The notes below the pieces were generated by a model, which saw nothing but the letters and a program-made list of their open reading frames with translations, had not been told where the DNA came from and made no database searches. The translations under genes and the position numbers were made by a program. Shown here in pieces: positions 22,961 through 33,388 of a stretch of 64,000 bases of DNA. This stretch comes from Ovis canadensis. Its lineage: Eukaryota > Chordata > Mammalia > Artiodactyla > Bovidae. The stretch's first letter is position 1, and every line of letters starts with the position of its first letter. The stretch is taken from NCBI RefSeq assembly GCF_042477335.2, contig NC_091246.1:173659001-173723000 (forward strand). The letters run 5' to 3'.

Positions 22961-24037
22961 CTAAAGGTAAAATAATACATATGGCACATATTTTAGTCAT
23001 TGTCACATTAGCAAGTTTTACTATGGGCATAGAATTTTATAAGCTAAATTTATATTATTTATGTGTTTTTCTCTTTGCCATCTCCACAATTATAAGGTAA
23101 AATAGAAGGGATCTTATCCTTTTTATTTCTTGCTATATCCTCAACGCTCAGAATAGATTACCCATTTGTAACTAACAGTCAATAGATTTATAATAATTAA
23201 ATAATTATTTATAAGGCATGAATATGTAGACACTTAATGAAGTCATAAATAAGTACTTAGCAACTGGAGAAGACCCTGCAATGACAGGTAAACCATTAAG
23301 GTTTAAGTAACATCCACCACGGTATGAAATTTGAAGTTTTATTTTGCAATTATTTAAAAAATCTTAACAATGGTTATGCTGGTAGAGTCTGGTTTCCCCT
23401 TTACATGTTTCCATAATTTGCTGCAATATATTCTATTACTTTTGTAATATAAAGAAAGTGTTTAAAATTCAAGTTATAATCTTTGTGCTTTATTTCTATT
23501 CTTTCCTCATCTAAACTCACCTGTTTTGCTGGTTAGATACCTAACAGTCTTCAAAGGTAGAAGTCAAAGGAGTAGTGAGTTTTAATTAGGGGTTGGGAAA
23601 ATCTAGTGCTTATCCGGGAAAGCCAAGATTGTGGAAGATCTGAGTAAAGCCAAGCCATTTACTGATCCGAGAGGCAAGGAGAAAAGAAGAAACCACTGAC
23701 TTTCTGGGACGTAACGTGGAAATAGGATGTGAGTAGAACTAATGTGTGACAACATATTTTTTTTTATACCTACAGTTGTGCTTTGAAATCATGACAGTGT
23801 ATAATTCAATATAATTCAATTAAATGATTCAATTTTTATTGATCACTGACTCTGAACAAGACACTATCATAAACCCCAGGGAGTAAGATAAAAAAGAGAA
23901 AGTTCCTGCTCTAAAAGCTCAGGGTCTATTTGTTGCAGACAAGTAAAATCAAACAAAAAATCATAGGTTGAGATAATAAGTATGACTGTATGCACAGGTA
24001 TGCTGCAGAGAGTGGTAGCACAAAGGAAAGGAAAATG
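22961..24037. other. Unassigned DNA with faint old-repeat traces
   Basis: 23085-23210 (cttgctatatcctcaacgct) resembles an L2/MIR 3' end. 23825-23990 (cactgactctgaacaagaca, gttcctgctctaaaagctca) resembles a common ancient mammalian repeat that I cannot name. Otherwise empty. Confidence 0.4.
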
Positions 24038-24045
24038 CTAAGTGA

Positions 24046-24274
24046 ATGTGCTTGTGCTTGCACTTAGTCACTTCAGTTGTACCCAGCTCTTTGTGACTCC
24101 ATGGACTGCAGCTCACCAGTCTCCTCTGTCAGTGGGATTCTCCAGGCAAGAATACGGGAGTGGATTGCCAGGCCCTCCTCCAGGGGATTTTCCTGACCCA
24201 GGGATAGAATTCACATCTCCTGTTTCTTCTGCACTGCAGGCAGATTATTTACCACTGAGCCCTTGGGAAGCCAA
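24046..24274 (-). mobile_element. Bov-tA SINE with 8 bp TSD
   Basis: Reverse copy with the head at the right (gagcccttgggaagcc). ctaagtga occurs at 24038-24045 and 24275-24282. The tail side reads tgtgcttgtgcttgca, an expanded imperfect tail. Confidence 0.95.
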
Positions 24275-24459
24275 CTAAGTGATAAGAATATATTTTGTCA
24301 AATTAGGTTATTGAACATATAAACTTGTCTATCATACACCTCCCCAGCAATGCTCTGGGATTACCATTTATTTTGCAGAGGCTCCTGAATGCAAATGGTG
24401 AGTACTCAGTACGTGTACAGGTCAGTTTGAATGGGACAATTTTTATGGAGTCACTGCTC

Positions 24460-24461
<2 letters not shown>

Positions 24462-24501
<40 letters not shown>
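24462..24501. repeat. (CA)20 microsatellite
   Basis: Forty bases of uninterrupted acac, then caaacacac. Not attached to a recognised SINE. Long and pure, so likely polymorphic. The overlapping CVCVC / THTHT open frames are artefacts of it. Confidence 0.98.
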
Positions 24502-24511
<10 letters not shown>

Positions 24512-26130
24512 TACCTCTTCATCATTCTCAGTGTTATCAATTTGCTTATCAGTTTCTCAGTGTATTTCTTTCTTTACTGAGATAACCCTTCCTCACAAAC
24601 TTCTCCAGCTCCCAGTTCACATACTGACACATTTAATGTATTTAACCTTCCCAATTCATCCCTCAAATCAGCAAAACTCTTAAAATAATGTAGGGCAGAT
24701 GTCTGCAGACAATAGCCCTGGGCCAGATTTGACCGTTCTCCCCTCCTGTTTTTAAATACAGTTTTAGTGGTATTCAGAACGCCCATTCCTTTCTGTGGCT
24801 ACGTGTGGGTGCGTTGGGTGCGTTTGCATTATAGTGAGGCAAACTTGAATAGCTGCTACTGAGACTGTATGGCCTCTGACCCTAAAATATTTACTCCCTG
24901 ACCCCTTACAGGAGAAGTTTATGCTTCCTCATCTAGGCCATCTGGGTTTTTTTTTTTTTTTTAGCATATTGAATAATATTGTTTAACAGTATTCAACTTA
25001 TCTCTCCTCCCCTTTATGACTTTAAAGATTATGACAAGTCCACAGTCTGAAAGTATTGCTCTTAGAAAAATGTTTATGTTTCCTCGCTCTAATAAAGCAT
25101 AATAGAACTAAAAGAAAATATAGGCTAGCTGATATGGAGGTATCACTTTTGAAAACATGTCAGGGAGAGGTATATATTTAGAAAGTTAAGTGAGAATCTC
25201 ATGACCCTACTGACTTTAAAAAATAATGTTCACATTCAGATTTAAAATTGAGTGGCTAGTAGAGTCTCTCAGTATCAGTATGCCAAATTAAAACATAAGT
25301 GCTTAAAAAGCAACACCATCCCTAGGAATGGAGTGGTATATGAAATTCGAACTTTACATTTAAAATAAGTTATTGGGAAGGCATAAATTTGTTAAAATTC
25401 ATTTTAATATTGCTCCAAAAATAATTTCAGGATTTATTAAAACACTCTAAGTGGAGCAGATGCACAGTAGAGCAGTTGAGCTCACATTGTATCCAAAGTT
25501 TCACGCCAACTGCACTATACATTTGATTGTATTGATCCTGAAATTCCTCTATAGCACCACCCCTGTTAAATTGCACACATCCCTCTATAAATACAATCTG
25601 TTTTGAAGGAGTAAGTCTTTTAGTTATTTTCTAAAATTTGCCAAAGGGGCATGTGCATCTGCCAAAATGACAAACATGGGACAATTTTGTGCCTCTAGGT
25701 GGCTCTAAAATGGCATGCCACCATCTGCCACTGGGCATGTTCTAACGATAAACATTTAAAACACTGTCTCTAGTTTTACGAGATTACAAGTATTCTGAAT
25801 CTTCATCTACTTTGGAGCCATAAATGCAGTCAGTTAAAACACACACACACAGACATGCATGTACATATACCCGTGAACAAACACACCAAATGAAGCTTTT
25901 ATATCACCTGCTTTACTTATGAAGCTTAAGGAGAAAGTTACTTTAATATAAAGCATTGTTTTGTATGTGATGATAATAAGGTAACATGCTATCAACAAGA
26001 AGACTGGTAAAATTTATACTTGTGTCTTCTCAGGATAGATAAATTTTAATTAGTCTCTTATTCAGAGTTATTAAATATTGCAGTTTCAAAATCTGTAAAA
26101 ATTGAGATGAGACGAATCTTTTTTCTCACT
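24502..26130. other. Unassigned DNA with simple tracts
   Basis: Includes a T16 run at 24947-24962 and a short CA run near 25840-25851. No TSD flanks the T run. No repeat family or exon recognised. Confidence 0.45.
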
Positions 26131-26142
26131 ACATGCTAATTT

Positions 26143-26381
26143 GGGCTTCCCAGGTGGTGCTAGTGGTAAAAAAAAAAAAAAAAAAAAAGAAAAACCTGCC
26201 AATGAAGGAAACTTAAGAGACATGGGTTCAGTCTCTGGGTTGGGAAGATCCCCTGGAGGGCATAGCAACCCATTCCAGTATTCTTGCCTGAAGAATCCCA
26301 TGGACAGGAGAGCCTGGTGGGCTATAAATCATAGGGTTGCCAAGAGTCAGACACTATTGAAGCAACTTAGCATGCACGTGC
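26143..26381 (+). mobile_element. Bov-tA SINE with poly(A) expansion inside the tRNA head, 12 bp TSD
   Basis: Starts gggcttcccaggtggtgcta. Right after the A box (gtggta) there is an A20-A21 run at about 26168-26188, replacing the normal aagaat. The body then resumes at cctgccaatgaagg and runs normally to the 3' end. acatgctaattt is exactly repeated at 26131-26142 and 26382-26393. The insertion is genuine; the expansion probably came later. Confidence 0.96.
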
Positions 26382-26393
26382 ACATGCTAATTT

Positions 26394-26741
26394 AGATTTC
26401 TATACTGACATAGATACTCAAACTTTCTTGAAAAAATAAGTGCCAGCATATGAACCACAACTGACACGAGAAAACTATTTTGCTTCCTTGTATAATAATG
26501 CAATATAATGACTTGCATTTATGAAGAGAAGAATGAAGTATATTCTCATCATAGACATTCTGTGATTCAGTTTCTATACCGTACATTGGTTCTTATTTTT
26601 TATTTTAGTGAAAACAAGAGTTGCAATATTTCTTTTAGGACTTAAAAAAATCTTTTGTTTTAGAATACAGGCCTAACATATTGTATCACAAACTGAACAC
26701 ATCCATGTGACATCACCCCAGTAAAGAAATAAAATGTAACT
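26394..26741. other. Unassigned DNA
   Basis: No repeat or gene recognised. Confidence 0.45.
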
Positions 26742-26753
26742 AACACCCCAGCA

Positions 26754-26784
26754 AAGAGTCGGAAGTGACTGAGCAACTGAACTG
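26754..26784 (+). mobile_element. 31 bp BovB 3'-tail micro-insertion with 12 bp TSD
   Basis: The 31 bases contain the BovB terminal sequence agagtcgg..gactgagcaactgaactg. They lie between two exact copies of aacaccccagca (26742-26753 and 26785-26796). It ends in the actgaactg tail typical of BovB rather than the ttcacttt tail of Bov-tA. Confidence 0.9.
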
Positions 26785-26796
26785 AACACCCCAGCA

Positions 26797-27178
26797 GCCT
26801 CTTTATTCCCCAGTCCAGACACTACTTCCCCCAGAACTGTAATTGTTATCCTGATGTAATAGCCCAGATGAGTTTTGTCTGTTTTGGTATTTTAAGTCTA
26901 ATATAGTCATATAGGAGAAGATTCAGTTTCTTCAAAAGTTTCCGAGATCATAGATTGGTTACGTCATTTTAAAATGTACTTTCTTAATACCATTAGTTAA
27001 ACTTTTCGTTTTTTCTATAGTAGGTAACCAACTGACCTGGTACTGTTTATTGAATAAAACATTCATATTATCACTATTTAATAGTTTAAAAAATGGAAAA
27101 TGCTAAAAGTTTGTTAAAAGAAAAATCTTTACCAGTTGAATCTTTACAACACAATATCATTTTGTAATAATTCCATTA
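26797..27178. other. Unassigned DNA
   Basis: Nothing recognised. Confidence 0.45.
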
Positions 27179-27191
27179 ATTAATTTTAAGG

Positions 27192-27412
27192 TAAGGTAAG
27201 GTAAGTTGAAGTCGCTCAGTCATGTCCAACTCTTTGCAACCCCGTGGATTGTAACCAGCTAGGCTTCTCTTGTCCATGGGATTCTCCAAGCAAGAATACT
27301 GGAGTGGATTGCCGTTTCCTTCTCCAGGGGATCTTCCCGACCCAGGGATCAAACCCGGGTCTCCCGCATTGGAGGCAGATGCTTTAACCTCTGAGCCACC
27401 AGGGAAGCCCCG
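27192..27412 (-). mobile_element. Bov-tA SINE with 13 bp TSD
   Basis: Nearly complete reverse copy, head at right (ccaccagggaagcccc). attaattttaagg is exactly duplicated at 27179-27191 and 27413-27425. The tail is a (taagg)n run grown out of the TSD edge. The B box complement gggatcaaacccgggt is close to intact. Confidence 0.97.
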
Positions 27413-27425
27413 ATTAATTTTAAGG

Positions 27426-27689
27426 GACTGTTATTTTATTTACACTTTTTATTTTTTCCTCAAAATCTTTTAGAACTATATATCCTATTCTTATTTCATT
27501 ATTGTTTTTTAGTTTTTTTAAATGTTTTAATTGAAGTATAATTGCTTTACTATTTCATTATTTTTTGATGTGCTCCTTTTGTAATCAAGAAGAGACTAAA
27601 AGTTATGATTAACTTTAAAGTCATGACTTTGCAGTGGAAGAAGCTGCCGCTAATTGATGTTTTAGGGTGCTCTGGTGGTTTAGTTAAGA
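27426..27689. other. Unassigned AT-rich DNA
   Basis: A trace of an old antisense L1 3' end may lie at 27515-27550 (taattgaagtataattgctt); too short to call. Confidence 0.35.
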
Positions 27690-27850
27690 GCTTTATCCGA
27701 AGCATCTTATATAGTTCTCTCTCAATGTTATAAGCATAGAAATAGTATTATCCTGGGATTACAATGAGGAAACTGAACTTTAAGCTAATAGCTTATCTAG
27801 GATATGAGATAAATTCAAAGCCATGTTTTTCTGATCTAGAGTCAGCTGTG
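27690..27850 (+). mobile_element. MIR SINE remnant
   Basis: Clear MIR core order: tatagttctctctcaatg, atagtattatcctgggatta, atgaggaaactgaactttaa, gcttatctaggatatgagat, aattcaaagccatg and ttctgatctagagtc. One of the better preserved old SINEs here. Confidence 0.75.
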
Positions 27851-28954
27851 TGACCTCATTTGTACATTTGTGGCCTGAGAGTAAGTGCAATCATCACCAC
27901 TCCCATATTTATTGGTAATTTGGTGGAAAGCAGAAAGGAATTTTGAAGGGCTGCAATCTCCCAACTTTTCAAACTGGACGTTTTTCCATGCTTTATTTAA
28001 TTTTGTATTCAGTATAGTTATATGTAATAAGAGTTGTTTGCGAATGCACTCTTAAATGAATAATGATATAACCATACTCTTCCGTATGTATGTAAGTTTA
28101 AAATTCATATCATTAACACTTTTAATATATCTAAACTTTATATTAGGAAAAATATTTGGAAAACACTTCAGGGTAGATAAGAAAACTGCATATAACTTTC
28201 CTATCTAGACAGAATTCTATTTGATTATCTGGTGGACTTTTACTACTAGATTTTATTGAATGAATAGATTTTTCAATAGAGTTGTAATTACGTATTGTTT
28301 ATCTTTTGCCTGCGAATTTACATTAAGTAGTAGTTTAGTTGGAAGCTTGGTCTGTTTAATTACTGCTCTTTTATTTTGGCCATTGGTAAGAAGTCTCCTT
28401 CAAATAAATCCATCCCCGGTAACTTCCCTGCCTGCTTCCTTCTTTCACTTCCTTTCCCCTCCCCTTTCTCTGGTCCTCTTAGTGATATATACACACAGGC
28501 ACACACATATGAATACAACACACCAGAACAGATCCTTTTTTCTAACTGTTTGATGGTTATATGAATGAAAATTCCTTTGTTTATACAGGAAAACATTTTA
28601 TGTGCTGTCATGCTGACCTTGTTTTCCTCTCATATCCTATTTTCTTTTACCTTTTTGAAGGTAATGATCACTACCTTTGTTCACTTCCAAATGCCTTTAA
28701 CTATCTCTCCAATCTCCCCATTGTTATATCCTTCACAAGTCTAAACTTTTGCATGCACCAGGAAACTGTTACTGAAAAAATACACACAACCTTGTGGATT
28801 GGTTCATTTCGCATTTATGGCCACAAATCACAAATGAGGGTCTCAGTATTGCCAGGTACTCCTACCATGTTATTTTAATGACTTTGCTTTTGCACTTTCA
28901 AATTTAGCTGCATCATGTCTCTCCTACCATACTACCTCATCTATTCAGACTGAA
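27851..28954. other. Unassigned DNA, perhaps old L2 flank
   Basis: 1.1 kb with T/C-rich stretches. The right part (28600-28950) has the pyrimidine-rich look of degraded L2 and lies upstream of the L2 at 29.9 kb in the same orientation, but I cannot align it confidently. Overlapping frames at 28260-28553, 28376-28564 and 28561-28878 show no domain. Confidence 0.35.
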
Positions 28955-29571
28955 ATAGATGAGGAAACAGTGGAAACAGTGTCAGACTTTATTTTAGGGG
29001 GCTCCAAAATCACTGCAGATGGTGATTACAGCCATGAAATTAAAAGATGCTTACTCCTTGAAAGGAAAGTTATGACCAACTTAGATAGCATGTTCAAAAG
29101 CAGAGACATTACTTTGCCAACAAAGTTCCGTCTAGTCAAGGCTATGGTTTTTCCTGTGGTCATGTATGAATGTGAGAGTTCGACTGTGAAGAAAGCTGAG
29201 TGCCGAAGAATTGATGCTTTTGAACTGTGGTGTTGGAGAAGACTCTTGAGAGTCCCTTGGACTGCAAGGAGATCCAGCCAGTCCATCCTAAAGGAAATCA
29301 GTCCTGGGTGTTCATTGGAAGGACTGATGCTAAAGCTGACACTCCAGCACTTTGGCCACCTAATGCAAAGAGCTGAGTCATTGGAAAAGAGCGATGCTGA
29401 GAGGGATTGAGGGCAGGAGGAGAAGGGGACGACAGAGGATGAGATGGCTGGATGGCATCACTGACTCAATGGACGTGAGTTTGAGTGAACTCTGGGAGTA
29501 TGCAGGCCTGGAGTGCTGCAATTCATGAGGTCACAGAATTGGACATGACTGAGCGACTCTACTGAACTGAA
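28955..29571 (+). mobile_element. BovB LINE, 5'-truncated
   Basis: 617 bp in forward orientation. Begins at gaggaaacagtggaaacagt (just after the RT region) and ends tactgaactgaa. Moderately young: the C-terminal frame is open over 146 codons. Confidence 0.95.
28970..29410 (+). pseudogene. BovB ORF C-terminal fragment
   Basis: METVSDFILGGSKITADGD starts the fragment. [33 protein letters not shown] and GLMLKLTLQHFGHLM follow, then the frame breaks before the R-rich block. About 15 % of the full BovB protein; no start or promoter of its own. Confidence 0.88.
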
Positions 29572-29919
29572 TCATTACACTTAAGCAAGCTGCCATTATA
29601 GCAGCCCTGATACTCAATCTTATTTTTCTTTTCTCTCTTAAGTGTTTCATTCCAGCAGTTGTCTTATTTATCATCTAAGCATCAGTCCCTAGCTCTCTGT
29701 AGGACTCTGTGTTTTAGTACACAAACCTACTGTGATATCATCCATCTTAGAGAAAAATAATGTATCTTTACTTCATGATTCCCATTTCTCTACCCTTACA
29801 CTTAGCTGTATATATAAGAAGTCTATACTCTATGGATTTCCTTTCTAACTTTCCATTCTAACTCTAGTCCACTCTAATTGGACTAGAGCTCTCATAACAT
29901 AGGTGAGAAGTCTTTTAAA
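29572..29919. other. Unassigned DNA between BovB and L2
   Basis: Pyrimidine-rich; may be degraded 5' L2 sequence but no block could be matched with confidence. A short palindromic patch occurs at tctagtccactctaattgga / ctagag (29865-29889). Confidence 0.35.
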
Positions 29920-31115
29920 GAAAATAACCCAGAGTCTTACCAAGTCAGTGGTCAGGTCTCTAAACTTGTCTTATTATACATCTCAATAGTAATTAAAACA
30001 TGACATTTTCCTCTTTCTTGAAAGTTTCCCTTTTCTAAACTTCCATGCCATGACACTAATCTGCTTTTCTGTCTGTCTTTCTGGTAATTCTCTTTAGTTT
30101 ATCTAGTCTTTGCTAGATGAGATTTTTGTATGTTCAGGTAACCTGGGCTTTTCCGCCTCCAGTTCTCTTCTCTTATGCTTTATTATTTCTATAAGCCATT
30201 GCTTAGTTTACAGCTCTGTATGTCATACATTGATGATTCTCAGATTGGTATACTGAGCCTGAACCTTATCTCTTAGAGTCATACTCAACGTCCACTGCCT
30301 TATTGAGGTCTCCACATGTATGAAGATTATGCTTCCAAATGGAATAAGGAATTACTAGAAGAGGTAAGATTGGGAATGTATTTTAGAGGTACATCCTCGC
30401 TATCAGTAAGTGCTGTTGGCTATGTATCTAAACTAGATTCCCAATCTTACCTCTTCTAACATTTTCACTGCTATGGTTGTTGATCAAGCAGCCATCATCT
30501 TGTCTGGACTACATACATAACCTCCTACTTGGTTTCTCTGTCTTCTCTCTGAACCTCCTACAAGTCATAACTGATTCTTCTAAAATATAAAACAAATAAT
30601 TGGATTTCTCTGCCTAAAATCTTCCAGTTGTGCTTATTTCAGTTAGAATGAACTCTAAACATAATGTCAGGTTCTTCTTGATTTTGTCTATGGCTCTAAA
30701 ATCATATCCCTCCATTGTCCTCTTTATTCTCTGCATTTTTTATTTTTTCATTCCTGAGGCTTCTGCCATTGATTTTTCCTGGAATGTTTATCCCTCAGAT
30801 GTGTTCATGGTTATCCCCATTCATCCTTAATGACAAAACTCAAATGTCCTCTGATCACCCTCAAATACATAGCTAGTCCATCTACCACATTGTTTGCTTG
30901 ATCCATAAAATCATTTAGTAATTAAACTTGTTTGTTTATTATATTTGTATGTGTGTCTATTGTCCCTCAATCCCCAAATCTGTAAACTCATTGAAGACAA
31001 GAAATCTATTTTTTATTCAATCATTTTTTTTTTTGTTTTTAAATCAGTGCCTGGTATACTGCCTAGCACATACTAAATGTTCAATAAATTTAGTTGTTTG
31101 ATTGACTAGAACAAA
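29920..31115 (+). mobile_element. L2 LINE, long old fragment
   Basis: The forward strand follows L2 order over about 1.2 kb: ttcttgaaagtttccctttt, aacttccatgccatgacact, cattgatgattctcagattg, cagccatcatcttgtctgga, taacctcctacttggtttct, ttcattcctgaggcttctgc, caaatgtcctctgatcaccc, and a 3' end with gtgcctggtatactgcctag and atgttcaataaattt. Divergence is high, as expected for a pre-eutherian LINE. The segment 30340-30436 does not fit cleanly and holds one arm of an inverted repeat. Confidence 0.75.
30356..30458. repeat. Perfect 22 bp inverted repeat, 59 bp loop
   Basis: The left arm 30356-30377 (agaagaggtaagattgggaa plus flanks) is the exact reverse complement of the right arm 30437-30458. It could form a stem of 22 pairs. 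It lies inside the old L2, so perfect identity is not explained by L2 itself. Confidence 0.95.
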
Positions 31116-33221
31116 GTAGATTAATTATTCCTGGTATTTTTTATTAAAAATTCCGTTGTCACTCACAAACTGCCAGATAAAATATTAATTGCCTTTCCTT
31201 GTTGGTACTTATCTAATTTTCCTTACCCTAAAGATTCTCTGATAATTTTCTTTTGTGAATATTTTATTCATGCAGTGCTAGTTTCATGACAAAATTCAGT
31301 GTTTTAAAACAGTAGAATTTCATGAGGAAGACAGAAGGCTACGTATAGTTACATATAGATTTCAGAACCATTAGCCTAGAAACTAATACAAGCTTAACAA
31401 TGACTTGTTTTATGAGAAAGGAAGTTACTTTGCCTTCCTATAACTATTTCTCCTCTACTCAATAATATAGACTTAATATCATCCAGTTTCCAAGCTCACA
31501 GAAAGAGATGTTTGAGGATTAATTAAAGAGTGTCTATAAGGTTCTTTGATTTTACTTTAAAATGTGTCATTTAATTGGTAAAAGATGATTTGCACATTAC
31601 TGTAATTAAGAACATTTTTCATCACTTACCAGCTAGTTTACACTGTCAATGTTGAAGAATAATAAACACCATTGATGTGCCAAGAATGGAGAGGTTGGAA
31701 CTGTGAGCTCCAGGTGCAGGCAATAAGGAAAAGCACAGTCTATAGAAAATTTTTTTAAATAATAATAAAACTGGCTAAAAGTTACCTAATTTTAAACTAT
31801 CAATTTGTGTCAGCAATTGTAAATAATATCAGTGATAGAATATTTTTTCCAGAAAAAAAGATCTAACTTTAAACAATTGCTGGTTATTGCATAATTTTGG
31901 CATATTTTATACCTAATACTTTAATAAGTATTATAATCCTAATGGAAGTTAATTTGGAAAATTCCTAATTACGCAGTAGGACACAGCTACACCTATTCAT
32001 TTTGAAAGTCAAGTCATATTGGCTTTGAATTATTCTAGCTCCCTTCAGGGGCAGTTTGAATATACTCCACATGGTTACATATTCCTGCATTTAAATAATA
32101 AATTGGAATAAGCAATAATATTATGGAATTGTCAGTAGAAAAGAAAATAATTTGTTTCTCCAGATCTATTCTATGTGAATGCTTCGAGGTTTTGTACTTT
32201 GTATTTTTCAACTGTGAAGACAGAGCAGCTAGAATAGAGCTTGGAAAAAGCAAAAAAAAAAAAGGACAGTTATTTATAATTTCTGTAATTTATAGTAAAA
32301 TGAATTTTCATTAATGTCTGTCAGAGTTATAGTTTTGTTTTCTTATTAGTTTTTCTAACTATCAGTTTTCTTACAAATAGTTTCTAGTTATATATGTATG
32401 TGTTCTTTCAGGTTAAGAAACAGTAGTTACATTTAGTAAGAATGTATGAATGAATATAGATTGACAAGTCTAGTTATCTGCCAACTAGATATGCAAAGTT
32501 ATTGCCAATATTATGGAAGTTAAGGCTAGAGATGTAAAACTCTAATGATATTATCAATTACTACAATGGAATAATATTTTAACAGCTGCATCCTTGTTCA
32601 AAACTCAATCTAACTAAATTATGTTAGTTATTATTTTTTGTACTTTAATTTTTTTATGATAATTTTATTTTATAAACAATTCAGTAAGAGAATATTTTTA
32701 ATCTGTTTCTTTTTGGCCATCATTATTGTTTGTTTTATGATTATTACAGAAAAAAATTTTATAAGAGAAAGGATATAAAATGTGAACCTCCTAAGACATT
32801 TGATAATCTAACTGTGCTACCGACAAACACAAAAGAGTCATACTTAATGTTACTCTTTCTTTGCAGTTTTCACAAATCCATACACATTTGTTTTCTTGCT
32901 GATGGCCAAATTTTAGTTTTTAAGTCCAGAGGAAAAAAAATCATTTTACTTCAAATCATTATTATTAATCAATATCTTACACTTGCAGTAAACTGAGAAT
33001 AAATACCTGTGTATATTTTTTCCCTTCATCTTTTAACTTTAATGAATGTTAATTTTAAACAGCCAATGATTTCATTCATTTATCATATTCTAAGTTACTT
33101 TTTCTTCTTTTTTTTTTAACTTACATAAGTTTTCCACTAAATGACAAATCTCCTAAAGTATTTGAACCTATGGCTTGGTCTGATCTGATCAGTTTTAGGT
33201 TCTGGAATTTGCATGCCTATA
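31116..33221. other. Unassigned AT-rich 2.1 kb interval
   Basis: No recognised repeat except short A runs (for example 32251-32261). The 88-codon frame at 32730-32996 and others show no domain and sit in AT-rich DNA. Confidence 0.45.
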
Positions 33222-33388
33222 ACACGACTGAGTGATTTCACTTTCATGCATTGGAGAAGGAAATGGCAACCCACTCCAGTGTTCTTGCCTGGAGAATCCC
33301 AGGGACGGGGGAGCCTGGTAGGCTGCCGTCTATGGGGTCGCATAGAGTCGGGCATGACTGAAGCAACTTAGCAGCAGTAGCAGCAGCA
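33222..33388 (+). mobile_element. Bov-A2 SINE, partial dimer
   Basis: Begins with the end of the first BovA unit (acacgactgagtgatttcac), has the linker tttcatgcattggagaagg, then one complete BovA unit ending gcaacttagcagcagtagca, a GCA-repeat tail. The first unit is mostly missing. No clear TSD. Confidence 0.93.

Noticed and set aside
24947..24962. T16 run as a reverse poly(A) tail
   Set aside because: No L1 sequence to its right and no flanking duplication.
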